This document shows positions 8,900-17,205 of a stretch of 64,000 bases of DNA, in pieces; the first letter of the stretch is position 1, and each line of letters begins with the position of its first letter. Origin of the DNA: CBDBBY01 sp965205055. GTDB lineage: Bacteria > Pseudomonadota > Alphaproteobacteria > Rhodobacterales > Rhodobacteraceae. The DNA is taken from contig OZ242030.1 of NCBI GenBank assembly GCA_965205055.1, positions 2,480,001 through 2,544,000 of the forward strand, read 5' to 3'. Under the pieces are notes generated by a model. The model did no database searches and was not told where the DNA came from. It saw nothing but the letters and a program-made list of their open reading frames with translations. Both the position numbers and the translations under genes were made by a program.

Positions 8900-9310
8900 G
8901 ACAAATTCCGAGAATCTTGGAGTCCGCACTTCCTTGGTCGAAGCCGGAACCGGACGCGCCGGGACCACGGCCACGCCGTCTTCGAGCCTCGCCAACCGGC
9001 GCCTGGCGGAGGATGCGCTGATTCGCTACGACCTGAGCTCGAGCCATGTCGAGGGGCGCAACATCGGGACGGCCGGAGCGACAAGTAGCAAATCACGCAA
9101 GGGCTCCTGTGCGATCGCGAGGGATGCCCGGTCGCGGTCGCCGAGATCGCCAGCCCGGACTTCCCCGGAGAGCGGCTGATGGTCTGCTTCAATCCCCGGC
9201 TCCGCGACGAGCGCCGGCGCAAGCGTGGCGAATTGCTCCAATCCGCGGAGGAGCGTTTGATTTTTGCTGGTCTCGTTCCAAGGCATGTCCGGTATCCTCG
9301 TCGGGTTTGA
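8900..9310 (+). pseudogene. Degraded IS1634/IS4-type transposase remnant
   Basis: Two pieces of a transposase in different frames. The first (about 8970-9060) reads RRLAEDALIRYDLSSSHVEGR, like the catalytic D-x-[ST]-S-x-x-E-G block of IS1634-type transposases. The second (9089-9310) reads QITQGLLCDREGCPVAV, then ERLMVCFNPRLRDERRRKRGELL before a stop at 9308-9310. In intact members these blocks are separated by about 100 residues, so the gene has lost internal sequence as well as both ends. No inverted repeats were recognised. It is non-functional. Confidence 0.7.
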
Positions 9311-9968
9311 AGTTGACAAAGGATGTCATATCTTGGCGAGGTCACTCAATTTTCGGTCAAGTTATCAGACGTGGGAAAATGTCGTACTTCCTTTTGGTAG
9401 TCCTTGACATTTGACTCGTGATTTGCCATTTTACTCTCGTAAGCCCCGGGAAATGCCTCTGCCTTAGGTACGCCCCCCGGGGCAAGTTCATTCTCCCGCA
9501 AGGTTAGCCAGTTCCCATTCCTTCGCTGGTTGTCTCTGCCGATCTTCGAGGCGGGAGCGCGCTTTGCGGTTTACAACACCTCCCGCGCATTCCAAGCATG
9601 CCCGGGACAGGCAACCAAGTTCGGTATTTTGGTTTCCGCACTTCCATGACAACTCGCGGACTTTTCCATCCAAAGGAATTGCGACGGAAGCGAGGGTGGC
9701 AGCACGGGAAGGTTAAGCACTGGAAAGCTTGGCTCCGACCGGGGAGAAGCGGTCGAACGGCGTCTGCGGGCTTTCGCTCCCCGGAACCGGGATGGCGTTC
9801 GCGGGCGACCCCCGTTTTGGCCCTCTGGCGGTCCCGTTGCTCAGCGCGTGGCTTGCGTCAGGCCGGTCGTGTCGCCGCCCGTCCGGCGGCCGGATGTTCA
9901 AAGCTGCAGTCCTTCATTTGTTGCGGACCGACAGTTCCGCAGGTTTGGACGGGCATGTCAAGCGCCGG
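9311..9968. other. Non-coding stretch between IS remnants
   Basis: About 660 bases between the IS1634-type remnant and the target duplication of the ISKra4-type element. Open frames here are overlapping shadows without recognisable motifs. It is probably decayed mobile-element or old intergenic sequence. Confidence 0.35.
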
Positions 9969-9999
9969 CCTCAAAGCGGGTGCATCCCATTTTCTTGGG

Positions 10000-11042
10000 T
10001 CAGGCTGCTGCGGCGCTGCAATCCCTCCAATCGAGGAAGTCGGGCCAGCGCCTGTTTTCGAGGCAGCATCCGGTGGCGAGCACGGCGTTGGCGCCCGCCT
10101 TCGACCAGCGGCGCCCGGCTCCTTTGAGCCGGCTTCCGACGATGCGCTTGCAGGCGCTTTCCACGATGCCGGATCCGACCGGCAGGCCGCGCCTCCGGTA
10201 GAGGTCGTAGCGCATCCGGTCCATATTGGCCTCGTAGTAGCGGATGCAGGCCGCGACCGCTTCAAGCCGGCGATGCCGCTTCAGAGCGGCGACGACCCGT
10301 TCGGCCCGCCCGGCGTCCAGCTGCTTCCTGATCCAGTCCATCCACGCCGCCTGTTTGCCCTTGTCCGGCGTCACCGCCTGCACGGCGTCCGACGCATATT
10401 CGAGGGCGTGGCACAGGTCGAGGATGAAGGTCGTTTTCCGTCCGGGCAGGATCTCCTCGCAGACGGTCCGGATCCACGGCGCTCCGTCGGACAGCACCGC
10501 CACCTCCTCGGCCGCGAGCACGCCGTTCCGGTGCAAGAACTGCTCCAGGCGGGCGGCGAACTCCGAAGGCCGGCTGACCCCGTTCACGGCCTGCGCGCTG
10601 TCGATGCGGACGCTGACGGCCTTCGGGTCCAGGCTGCCGGCCTCGCGGCAGACGACGGCCTTCGCCTCGCGGGTCTTCGCCGTGCCGTCCGCCTGCTTGC
10701 CGGCCACCCCCTCGACCTCGCGGGCGGCCATCGGGACTCCGGTGCCGTCGATCCCCAGAATAACCCGCTCCGCCGCAGGCGCCGCCTCGGCGTCCGCCCG
10801 CTCGAACGCCTGAATCTCTCCGCCGATCCTCACGGCATGGCGCTGGAGAGTCGACGCCGAAACCTCCACGCCGGAGAGATTCTTCAGCTTGCGGCTCGCT
10901 TGGCCGTAGCTCTCGGAACTGGCGACGTCCGCGTAGAGGCTCTCCGCCCCGGGCGTCACCGTCTTGCCCTCCAGACCCAGCACGCGGTCCAGATGGTGGA
11001 AGGCGACGCCGCACGCGCGGCAGCGGACATAGGTCCGCTCGA
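10000..11042 (-). pseudogene. ISKra4-family transposase, C-terminal part (gene interrupted)
   Basis: This part begins directly at the IS21 insertion point with ERTYVRCRACGVAFHHLDRVLG and runs to TGA at 10000-10002. It contains the DDE-type core: ILGIDGTGVPM, VLSDGAPWIRTV, and the SGIVESACKRIVGSRLKGAGRRW block with the catalytic Glu that marks the ISKra4 family. The first in-frame start inside it (10983) gives 327 residues, but this is not the original start. Across the deleted insertion the frame joins exactly to the N-terminal part at 15106-15561, giving a chain of about 500 residues. Confidence 0.9.
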
Positions 11043-11108
11043 TGTTACTACCGGGTTAAAACTCCCCAAAAGCGCCGAAGTAAAATTCCCCAGTCAGGGG
11101 GCTGCGAA

Positions 11109-11140
11109 TTCGTTCCGGGGGGCATGCCCCCCGGAACGAA
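11109..11140. repeat. 32-bp perfect palindrome
   Basis: A perfect inverted repeat with no loop, centred on GGCATGCC and built of runs of G and C (arm TTCGTTCCGGGGGGCA). It lies just inside the IS21 left end. Such hairpins are known landing sites for some IS110-type elements, so it may mark the insertion target or one IS110 end. Confidence 0.8.
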
Positions 11141-11228
11141 AGCAGTCCAAAATCCCATCCGATTTTTCTGCCGAAGGAGGCTCGGGTCGGGTGATCAAAC
11201 TTCTGTATCTCAACCATGATATTGGGTA

Positions 11229-11262
11229 CCCGTCGCCGGCCTTGGCCAAGGCCGGCGACGGG
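11229..11262. repeat. 34-bp perfect palindrome upstream of the IS110 recombinase
   Basis: A perfect inverted repeat (arm CCCGTCGCCGGCCTTGG followed at once by its complement) about 125 bases before the recombinase start. It is flanked at both sides by the 10-base direct repeat GATCAAACTT (11193-11202 and 11277-11286). It falls where IS110-group elements encode their bridge RNA, so a structured RNA role is possible but unproven. Confidence 0.75.
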
Positions 11263-11387
11263 GCGGTGCATGGCGCGATCAAACTTGTGGCTCGGCCACG
11301 CTCTCCAGCAAGCCGGCACCGCCTCTCTTCATCGCCTCGAACAGTTGATTGCGGCCATCAGGGACCGCGAACCAGAAGGAAGAGAGA

Positions 11388-12347
11388 ATGAATACTGTAT
11401 CACAACCGGAGATCATTGGCTTGGACGTCTCGCGCGATTGGCTCGACTTGCATTGCGTGAGCGACGGCCGCCAGCTTCGCCTGCGGAACACGGACGAAGG
11501 CCATTCGGAACTGGCGAAGATTGCCGGCGACAGGGAGGCCCTGGTCTGCTTCGAGGCCACGGGCGGCCACGAATGGCGTCTTTGGGAGCGCCTGGAGGCA
11601 GCGGGGGTCGAAGCGCGGCAGCTCGCTCCGGCGCAAGTCAAGGCGTTCGGGAGAAGCCGGGGCACTTTGGCCAAGACGGACCGGATCGACGCCGAACTGA
11701 TCGCCCGGTTCATGGCGTTCCGCCCGGAGGCCGGACGCCGGCTGCCGAGCGGGAAGCTGCGCGATCCCGGGGCGCTGACGACCAAGCGCAGGCAGCTTGT
11801 CGAGATGCGCAAGCGCCATGCGCTGCATTGCAAGGCCGACGAGAAGAACGGAACCGCCTGCGAATTCGAAGACATCGATGCCGATCTCCGGGAGGTGCTG
11901 GACCGGCGCATCAAGGATTTGGAGCAGCGGATCAAGGCCTGCCTCGACTCCGACGGAGCCTTGGCGGAAACCGTCGCCGTCCTGCGGTCCGTTCCCGGAA
12001 TCGGGCTTGTGGCCTGCGCGATGCCGGTCGCGGAGATGCCCGAGCTCGGCCGGATCTCCGGAGAGCAGGCCGCCTCGCTCGCGGGGCTGGCGCCGGTCGC
12101 GCGAGACAGCGGACAGATGCACGGGAAGCGGATGATCGGCGGCGGTCGCCGGGCGCTCCGATGCGTCCTGTACCAAGCCGCGCTCGTCGCCTCGATTCAC
12201 AACAAGGACTTGAAGGTCTTCGCCGACCGGCTGCGGAAGGAGGGGAAGCCGCACAAGGTGGTCGTCACGGCCGTCGCCCGCAAGCTCGTCGTGATCGCCA
12301 ACGCCTTGTGCAAATCCCGCCAGCCCTGGACGCCGAAAGCCGGATGA
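11388..12347 (+). CDS. IS110-family transposase/recombinase
   Basis: A 319-residue recombinase of the IS110 family. The N-terminal RuvC-like DEDD domain shows GLDVSRDWLDLH (first Asp near residue 11), CFEATGGHEWRL (Glu) and KTDRIDAELIARF (two Asp). The C-terminal Transposase_20 domain has SVPGIGLVACAMPVAEMPEL and the DSGQMHGKRMIGGGRRALR segment with the catalytic Ser. The ATG at 11388 has AAGGAAGAG close upstream; an in-frame start at 11349 lacks such a site. The frame is intact and could be active. IS110 recombinases are guided by a bridge RNA from the element's own non-coding end. It lies on the same strand as istA/istB but is not related to them. Confidence 0.92.
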   Translation: MNTVSQPEIIGLDVSRDWLDLHCVSDGRQLRLRNTDEGHSELAKIAGDREALVCFEATGGHEWRLWERLEAAGVEARQLAPAQVKAFGRSRGTLAKTDRIDAELIARFMAFRPEAGRRLPSGKLRDPGALTTKRRQLVEMRKRHALHCKADEKNGTACEFEDIDADLREVLDRRIKDLEQRIKACLDSDGALAETVAVLRSVPGIGLVACAMPVAEMPELGRISGEQAASLAGLAPVARDSGQMHGKRMIGGGRRALRCVLYQAALVASIHNKDLKVFADRLRKEGKPHKVVVTAVARKLVVIANALCKSRQPWTPKAG

Positions 12348-12386
12348 CGGACCTTCGATGCCGCGGCCGGATGGGGCTGTGGGAAT

Positions 12387-12760
12387 GTGGGCAATCCAAG
12401 CCCCGGACTCCAAACCGAGAAAGAGCGCAAATAAGGATTGTCCACATTTCCACGGCCCAACCCAAAAAGAATCCTATATGAAAAAGCCCCGCAGGGCTGT
12501 TGCGGAATGGAAAGCGTCGAACCGGGACCGGCCGCCGACAGCGGAGAGTGTGGGAAGCGTGGTCAATCCGGGCCCCGAACCCGAAACCCGAACGCAGCGC
12601 GAACAAGGATTGTCCACCGCTTTCCATGCTCTCCGCGCCGCCGCGAACCCAAAGCGCCAGTCCGCAAATGCAACGCCGACAAGCGGAAGTGTGGGAAGAA
12701 TGTGGGCAATCCAGGCCCAAAGCCCGAAACCCGAAAACAGCGCGAATAAGGATTGTCCAC
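12387..12760 (+). repeat. Three copies of a stem-loop repeat (two in a tandem unit of about 143 bp)
   Basis: Three stem-loops share the plan GTGGGCAATCC, about 37-40 bases, GGATTGTCCAC: copy 1 at 12387-12445, copy 2 at 12559-12617 (stem variant GTGGTCAATCC) and copy 3 at 12702-12760. Loops are similar (CCCGAAACCCGAAA-type) and end in AGCGCGAATAA-like sequence. Copies 2 and 3 also share the following GCTTTCCA-GCTCTCCGCGCCGCCGCGAA block, so a unit of about 143 bases is duplicated there. They lie between the IS110 gene and istA. Which element they belong to is unclear. Confidence 0.8.
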
Positions 12761-12983
12761 AGGCTTTCCACGCTCTCCGCGCCGCCGCGAACGAAAAACG
12801 GGCGAACGACCCGAAAACACAAAAATCCGGAACGATGTCCGAGTTCATCATCGGAAGCGGACGAATCGGACCCGGCGCAGCCTCGAAGAGGCAAAACCCG
12901 CACGAACCCCCGACGACCCGATCCCGCCGCGATTCCACCCGAATTTTGACGACCTCGAGATACAGTTGCTGGAGAAGATTGTC

Positions 12984-14193
12984 ATGTTGCAAGAACTGAA
13001 ACGGGAAGGCCTTTCGATCAGCGCGATCGCGCGCCGGACGGGCCTGGACCGCAAGACGGTCCGCAAGCTGCTGGATCGGGGCCTCGCGGCTCCGGCCTAT
13101 TCGCCGCGGGAGCCGCGGCCGAGGCTTCTGGAGCCTTACGAGGCCTATCTCGCCAAAAAGATCGGGAACTGCCCGGATCTGTCCGGACGCCGTCTGTTCC
13201 GGCAGATCCAGGAGCTCGGCTACAAAGGCGGCTACACGGCGGTGACGGACTGTCTCCGCGCGATCCGGCCGGACGAGGCGCCCGGGTTCGAGCGCCGCTT
13301 CGAGACCGGGCCCGGCGAGCAGGCCCAGGTGGACTTCGCCGAATTCAAAACCGAATACGCCGACGAGCCCGGCGCCGTCCGGAAAGTCCACCTGTTCTCG
13401 TTCGTCCTCGGATGCAGCCGATGGCTGTGGGGCCGGTTCTGCGCCGACCGGAAGCTCGAGACCGTCCTGAGATGCCACGTGGCGGCCTTCAATGCGTGCG
13501 GAGGGGCGACGAAAGAAGTGCTCTACGACCGGATGAAGACCGCCGTCCTGGGAGAGGACGCCGATCGGGCCGCGGTCTACAACCCGTCCCTGGTCGCCTT
13601 GCTCGACCACTACGGATCGGCGCTGAAAGCCTGCAGAGCCTACCGGGCGAAGACCAAGGGCAAGGTGGAGCGGCCGTTCCGCTACATCCGCCAGGACTTC
13701 TTCCTCGACCGGACCTTCCGCAGCCTCGACGACCTCAACGCGCAATTCGACAACTGGCGTCGCGAGATCGCCAATCCGCGCGTCCACGCCACCACCGGCC
13801 GGATCGTCGACGACGCATTCGCCGAAGAGCAAGGCTATTTGATCCCGCCGCCCGCGCATCCCTTGCGACGCCGTCCTGACCGTCGAGAGGCGCGTCAGCC
13901 GCGACGGAATGGTCTCCGTCGGCGGAAACCTCCATTCGGTGCCGGACGCCGCACGAAAGCGCGTGCTGGAGGTGCAGCGGCATCCCGCGGAAGTGCGGAT
14001 CTTCGAAGACAGGACGCTGATCGCGCGGCATCCGGTCCTCGAAGGCCGGAACCGCCGCAGGGTCGATCCCGGCCACCGCAGGCCGCCTCCGCCCCGGATC
14101 GACTTGCCCGACCTCGAGGAGGCGCCGAAACGGCCCCTGGCCTTCCACGACGCCGTGGGACGCCGCCTCGAGCAACAGGGAGCAGCCCGATGA
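12984..14193 (+). pseudogene. istA: IS21 transposase IstA, frameshifted
   Basis: The ATG at 12984 (GGAGAAG 6 bases upstream) starts an IstA with an N-terminal helix-turn-helix (ISAIARRTGLDRKTVRKLL) and the DDE core (GEQAQVDFAEF, then the CGGATKEVLYDRMKTAV and GKVERPFRYIRQDF segments). Around 13860-13875 the frame is lost: the continuing frame gives a non-IstA basic tail and runs on into istB. The proper C-terminal domain (VSRDGMVSVGGNLHSVP onward) is read one base later and ends at TGA 14191-14193. One extra base therefore breaks the gene, unless it is a sequencing error or a programmed frameshift. Confidence 0.8.
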
Positions 14194-15026
14194 CCGAACT
14201 GATCGACCGCATCGGCGCCGCCCTGGTCGGACTGAAAATGCCCCGGGCGCTCGAAGCGCTCGGACCCACGCTGCGGCGGCTGGAGCAGGGCGAGATCACA
14301 GCCGTCGAAGCCATCGACGCGATCCTGAGCGAAGATTGCGCCCTGCGCGAAACAAGACGAATAGACATCGCATTGCGAACCGCGAAGCTCCTTCCCGTCA
14401 AGACGGTCGAAAGCTTCGACTTCGCATTCCAGCCCTCGCTCGACCGCGAGAGAATCGCCGCCTTGGCCCAGCTCGACTTCATCCGGAGACGCGAAACCGT
14501 CCACTTCCTCGGACCGCCCGGAACCGGCAAGTCCCACCTCGCCACAGCCTTGGGCGTCGCCGCCGTCAAAGCCGGAAAAAGCGTCTACAAAACCACGCTC
14601 GCCGAACCCGCCGACAGCCTCGCCAAAGCCGAACGACAAGGACTGCTCGCCGAAAAAATCCGCTTCTTCGCGCGGGCCGCGCTGCTCGTCGTCGATGAAA
14701 TCGGATACTTGCCCATCTCCAAAGGCGGAGCAAGCCTGTTCTTCCAAATCGCAGATGCAAGATACGAAAAAGGCGCGATGATCCTCACATCGAACAGAAG
14801 CTTCGCGGAATGGAGCGACATCTTCGGAGACCCCGTCGTCGCGACGGCCCTCCTCGACCGGCTCCTCCACCACGCGGCGGTCGTCCGAATCGAAGGCGCA
14901 AGCTACCGGCTCAGAAAGCACGCGGACCTCATTCCCGAACACGTCCGAGCGAATACGCTCATCACGCCGCCGCCCGCGCCGAAAAAACGAGGGCGGCCCA
15001 AAAAGGAGAACCGAACCGACGACTGA
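14190..15026 (+). CDS. istB: IS21 helper ATPase IstB
   Basis: A 278-residue AAA+ ATPase (DnaC-like) that assists IstA in target choice during IS21 transposition. Walker A is GPPGTGKSHLA near residue 110 and Walker B is LLVVDEIGYLPI near residue 170. The start codon overlaps the istA stop in an ATGA, the usual coupling in IS21 elements. The tail PKKRGRPKKE is basic. The reading frame is intact. Confidence 0.95.
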   Translation: MTELIDRIGAALVGLKMPRALEALGPTLRRLEQGEITAVEAIDAILSEDCALRETRRIDIALRTAKLLPVKTVESFDFAFQPSLDRERIAALAQLDFIRRRETVHFLGPPGTGKSHLATALGVAAVKAGKSVYKTTLAEPADSLAKAERQGLLAEKIRFFARAALLVVDEIGYLPISKGGASLFFQIADARYEKGAMILTSNRSFAEWSDIFGDPVVATALLDRLLHHAAVVRIEGASYRLRKHADLIPEHVRANTLITPPPAPKKRGRPKKENRTDD

Positions 15027-15105
15027 TCTGGCTCGCCGCCAAAACACCGAAAAAGTGGGGAATTCTGCTTCGGCACTTTTGGGGAATTTTACTTCGGCAT
15101 TGACA

Positions 15106-15561
15106 CTCGATCCGGACCGGACCCATGCGCGCCTCGAACGTCTTGCCGGCCCGGCCGTGCCGCTCCATCCGCCGGCCGCAGCTCGGGCAGGCCGGAGCCG
15201 GAAGAGCGGCGTCGCGCGCCTCCAGAAGATCCGCGTAGACCTTCGCCCCGACGGCGAGCGAGCGGTCGCGGAGCCACGTCTCGATCGCGTCCAGATCCGG
15301 AACCCCGCCGCCCCGCAGCTCCGCCTCCAGCCGGCGAAGCGACCGGCCGAACTCCGCCTCGACCGCCGCATGCAGCGCCTCCGTCCCGGACGCCGCCTCG
15401 CGGCAGCAAACCCGGCCGCCCTCGCGCCAATAGTGCCACGCAACGCTGTCCTGCTCGCGGACCAAGGGAGGCTGCTTCGCCGCCTCCTCGTCCGTCAAAC
15501 CCCGCAAATAAGCCGCCGTGTCCGGATGGCGGAACTCCGTGTCCTGTGCCTCGATCGCCAT
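15106..15561 (-). pseudogene. ISKra4-family transposase, N-terminal part (gene interrupted)
   Basis: About 150 residues from ATG at 15561 (AGAGGG upstream) to the IS21 insertion point. It includes a helical region (YLRGLTDEEAAKQPPLVREQ) and the zinc-finger-like CPSCGRRMERHG near residue 130, which pairs with the RCRAC motif of the other part (11042 downward). The frame then runs into IS21 sequence. The 5-base duplication CTCGA at 15106-15110 is the junction; deleting the insert restores one frame, GPVRIE joining ERTYVRC. Confidence 0.88.
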
Positions 15562-15829
15562 GATGCCCTCTGCTGCTCGTGCCCCGGAAACGCGGCGCCC
15601 GCCGTGCGCGGGTCTTCGGAAACCGCCCCGGAACCGATCCATGCTGAACCGCGAAGGCCACGATTGCAACCCTCGAACGCAGAACCCGGGCGAAACGCGA
15701 AAACGCAAAACCGGATCACCCAAGAAAATGGGACGCACCCCCTCAAAGCCCGCCGCGTAGGGACGGACGGCACTCATGGTGTCCGCCCGCTCCTCGGCAA
15801 TGAGCGGTCGAAGGGGAAGCGGCAAAATC

Positions 15830-16030
15830 CGTTTCATGGTCGGGGCGGGCAGCCAAAGGCCGATCTTGTGGGTTTTTGGGTCGAACAGGATGCCGCCGGT
15901 CGAAAGCCGAAGCCAGAATCCTGCTTTCAGCGGAATGTTGCTTCGCAAACAACCGTAAGCCCGAAAACATCAATTGGAGGGATTGCTGCGTCGTACCTGC
16001 CTGACCAAAAAATATGGGATGCATCCTGGC
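15830..16030 (+). pseudogene. Decayed C-terminal remnant of a second ISKra4-type transposase
   Basis: On the plus strand one frame reads RSKAEARILLSAECCFANN, then RKPENINWRDC and a stop. This matches the end of the intact-sequence ISKra4 transposase (RWSKAGANAVLATGCCLENR, then DWRDC). The DNA after it (CTGACC, then ATATGGGATGCATCC) matches that element's terminal repeat. It is an older, degraded relative in the opposite orientation, only about 90 bases from the end of the fresh copy. Confidence 0.7.
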
Positions 16031-16349
16031 GAGGATGTGCTTCTTGACCTTTCCGCCCTTGCGGTATGCGGTATGAGTGGCGGACCAGTCGGGGCAGTCT
16101 CGATGAGCATGGCTACATTCCGCAGACCGAAATGCCGCCCGGAACCGCCCTAACTCATTGTCGTGAAGGGATAAAAAATGCGGCGGAACTTCAAAATCGC
16201 ACGGAACTTCCGCATAGGTCGAATCACGGCATCCATCCCATCTTCTGTTGAAACAAAACGGACATTGGACAAATTAGAACAAAAAGGAGGATTCCGGATT
16301 AAAGTGGTTAATATGAGTTGAAACTGCTCCGACGACATCAAATAAGTCT
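16031..16349. other. Spacer between IS remnants and the Abi-like gene
   Basis: About 320 bases without a recognisable gene. The sequence becomes markedly more A+T-rich toward 16349, matching the Abi-like gene that ends there. No terminator was recognised. Confidence 0.35.
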
Positions 16350-17051
16350 TTAGAATCTGATTTTATCGGGGTCTTTCCTAAACCGCAGCAATTCGAGGGC
16401 TCGGCTATTTTGCTTGATCCATTCCGCCGTTTCTGGACATATCAAGTCAGTCAATTCGAGAATGTCCTGATGATCTTTCTCCAAATCCCGCGCAAAAATC
16501 GGCTCGTGGTGAGCAACTCGGTTGCGTAGATCTCTCAAACGTACCAACTTTTTATGAACTTCTTTGCGCAACAGTGGTTTAGGATACCTGAATGCTTGCC
16601 TAAGCGCTGGCCGCCAAAGCGTTCTCTCATAGTTTGCCCGGCAGTTTTCACCACGCTTGCCACCGGATCCGACAAGCGAAACCCAGAATCCAAAGGACAA
16701 GTTGGCCACTACCTGCGCCGCCTCGGCGGAAGAATAGCATCTTTCCAGCCTATTTTTTGTTAATGCGACTTGACGGCATGCATACTGGTCGAGCTCGGCA
16801 TGCGAGTTGTCATCGTACCACTCCTCGCCATATTTCCGGACAAGCTGGCGGTTCATTGCGTTGCGAAGTGTGATCTCCAAGCCCTGCAAAGGTCCATAAA
16901 ATGCAGCACTGACGGCTGTGTTCCAAGCATGAAGCTGGAGAGCACTTTTCCGATCACCACTAGTCGCCATAACGTAGGTAATCAGACGTTTGGGCGAGAG
17001 CGCCACCTCGACCGCCTCAAGAATGTCACTCTCGCGAAAAGTTATTGACAT
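16350..17051 (-). CDS. Abi-like (Abi_2/AbiD-AbiF type) HEPN-fold protein
   Basis: A 233-residue protein resembling the Abi-like family known from phage abortive infection. Family blocks are visible: an N-terminal LSPKRLITYV, then FYGPLQGLEITLRNAMNRQL and the W-rich ANLSFGFWVSLVG with YERTLWRPALRQAF. The C-terminal LRDLRNRVAHHEPIF carries the R-N-x3-H HEPN ribonuclease motif near residues 176-182. A cell-suicide or dormancy role through RNA cleavage is inferred from the family. The start chosen is ATG 17051, where family resemblance begins; a TTG at 17165 would add 38 residues of unlike sequence. Lower G+C than its neighbours and the adjoining transposon nest suggest acquisition by transfer. 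No antitoxin lies beside it. Confidence 0.8.
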   Translation of the reverse strand: MSITFRESDILEAVEVALSPKRLITYVMATSGDRKSALQLHAWNTAVSAAFYGPLQGLEITLRNAMNRQLVRKYGEEWYDDNSHAELDQYACRQVALTKNRLERCYSSAEAAQVVANLSFGFWVSLVGSGGKRGENCRANYERTLWRPALRQAFRYPKPLLRKEVHKKLVRLRDLRNRVAHHEPIFARDLEKDHQDILELTDLICPETAEWIKQNSRALELLRFRKDPDKIRF

Positions 17052-17205
17052 ATAGAACAATCTCTGATATATTGTTTTGGTGAGATCCAAAGGATGGTCG
17101 GTGCCATCCTCAAAATTCAAACCTGCAGAACGCGCAAACCACCTCGTGAACTCAGACAGATGCAATTTGATTGAACCTCGCTTTGGGTGGCGTGGATTTC
17201 GGCAA

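Larger units (their letters stand above)
11092..12970 (+). mobile_element. Envelope containing an IS110-family element (exact ends unresolved)
   Basis: The IS110 recombinase gene at 11388-12347 is inside sequence that should be the short left leader of the IS21 element. The coordinates give the largest possible span, from the end of the IS21 left repeats to the istA ribosome-binding site. IS110 elements lack terminal inverted repeats and leave no clear duplication, so the true ends cannot be fixed without an empty-site copy. The span also contains two large palindromes and a three-copy stem-loop repeat, some of which may belong to the IS110 ends. Confidence 0.5.
11043..15105 (+). mobile_element. 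IS21-family element with nested IS110-type insertion
   Basis: The ends are TGTTACTACC (from 11043) and the complement of TGTCAATGCC (ending 15105), i.e. the TGT...ACA ends of IS21. Each end carries two tandem copies of a transposase-binding repeat of the form GCCGAAGTAAAATTCCCC. Flanks are identical 5-base duplications CTCGA (11038-11042 and 15106-15110). istA and istB lie at the right; about 1.9 kb separates the left end from istA, far longer than normal, because an IS110-type recombinase gene has been added there. istA is frameshifted, so the element may no longer move by itself. Confidence 0.9.
9978..15740 (-). mobile_element. ISKra4-family insertion sequence, split by a nested IS21-type element
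   Basis: The two ends are inverted repeats: GGGTGCATCCCATTTTCTTG starting at 9978 and, on the opposite strand from 15740, GGGTGCGTCCCATTTTCTTG (one difference over 20, continuing for 3 more bases). Both ends are flanked by the same 9 bases, CCTCAAAGC (9969-9977 and 15741-15749), a target-site duplication. Removing the inner IS21 element and its 5-base duplication leaves about 1.7 kb, a normal ISKra4 size. The transposase gene runs on the minus strand in two separated parts (15561-15106 and 11042-10000). The element is dead in its present form. Confidence 0.88.

Noticed and set aside
9598..11391. 597-codon open frame on the plus strand
   Set aside because: It is antisense to the ISKra4 transposase part, which has clear motifs; this frame is repetitive and basic without domains.
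12387..12790. Repeats considered as a CRISPR array
   Set aside because: Only three copies, unequal spacing of about 143-172 bases, and the similar loops are not spacers.
12474..15443. Very long (989-codon) open frame on the minus strand
   Set aside because: It runs antisense across the IS110 repeats, istA, istB and the element end, and its composition is a G+C-rich shadow of istA/istB without any family motif.
14962..15948. Intact 328-codon minus-strand gene
   Set aside because: It is the N-terminal ISKra4 transposase part extended by chance into IS21 sequence at one side and past the element end at the other.
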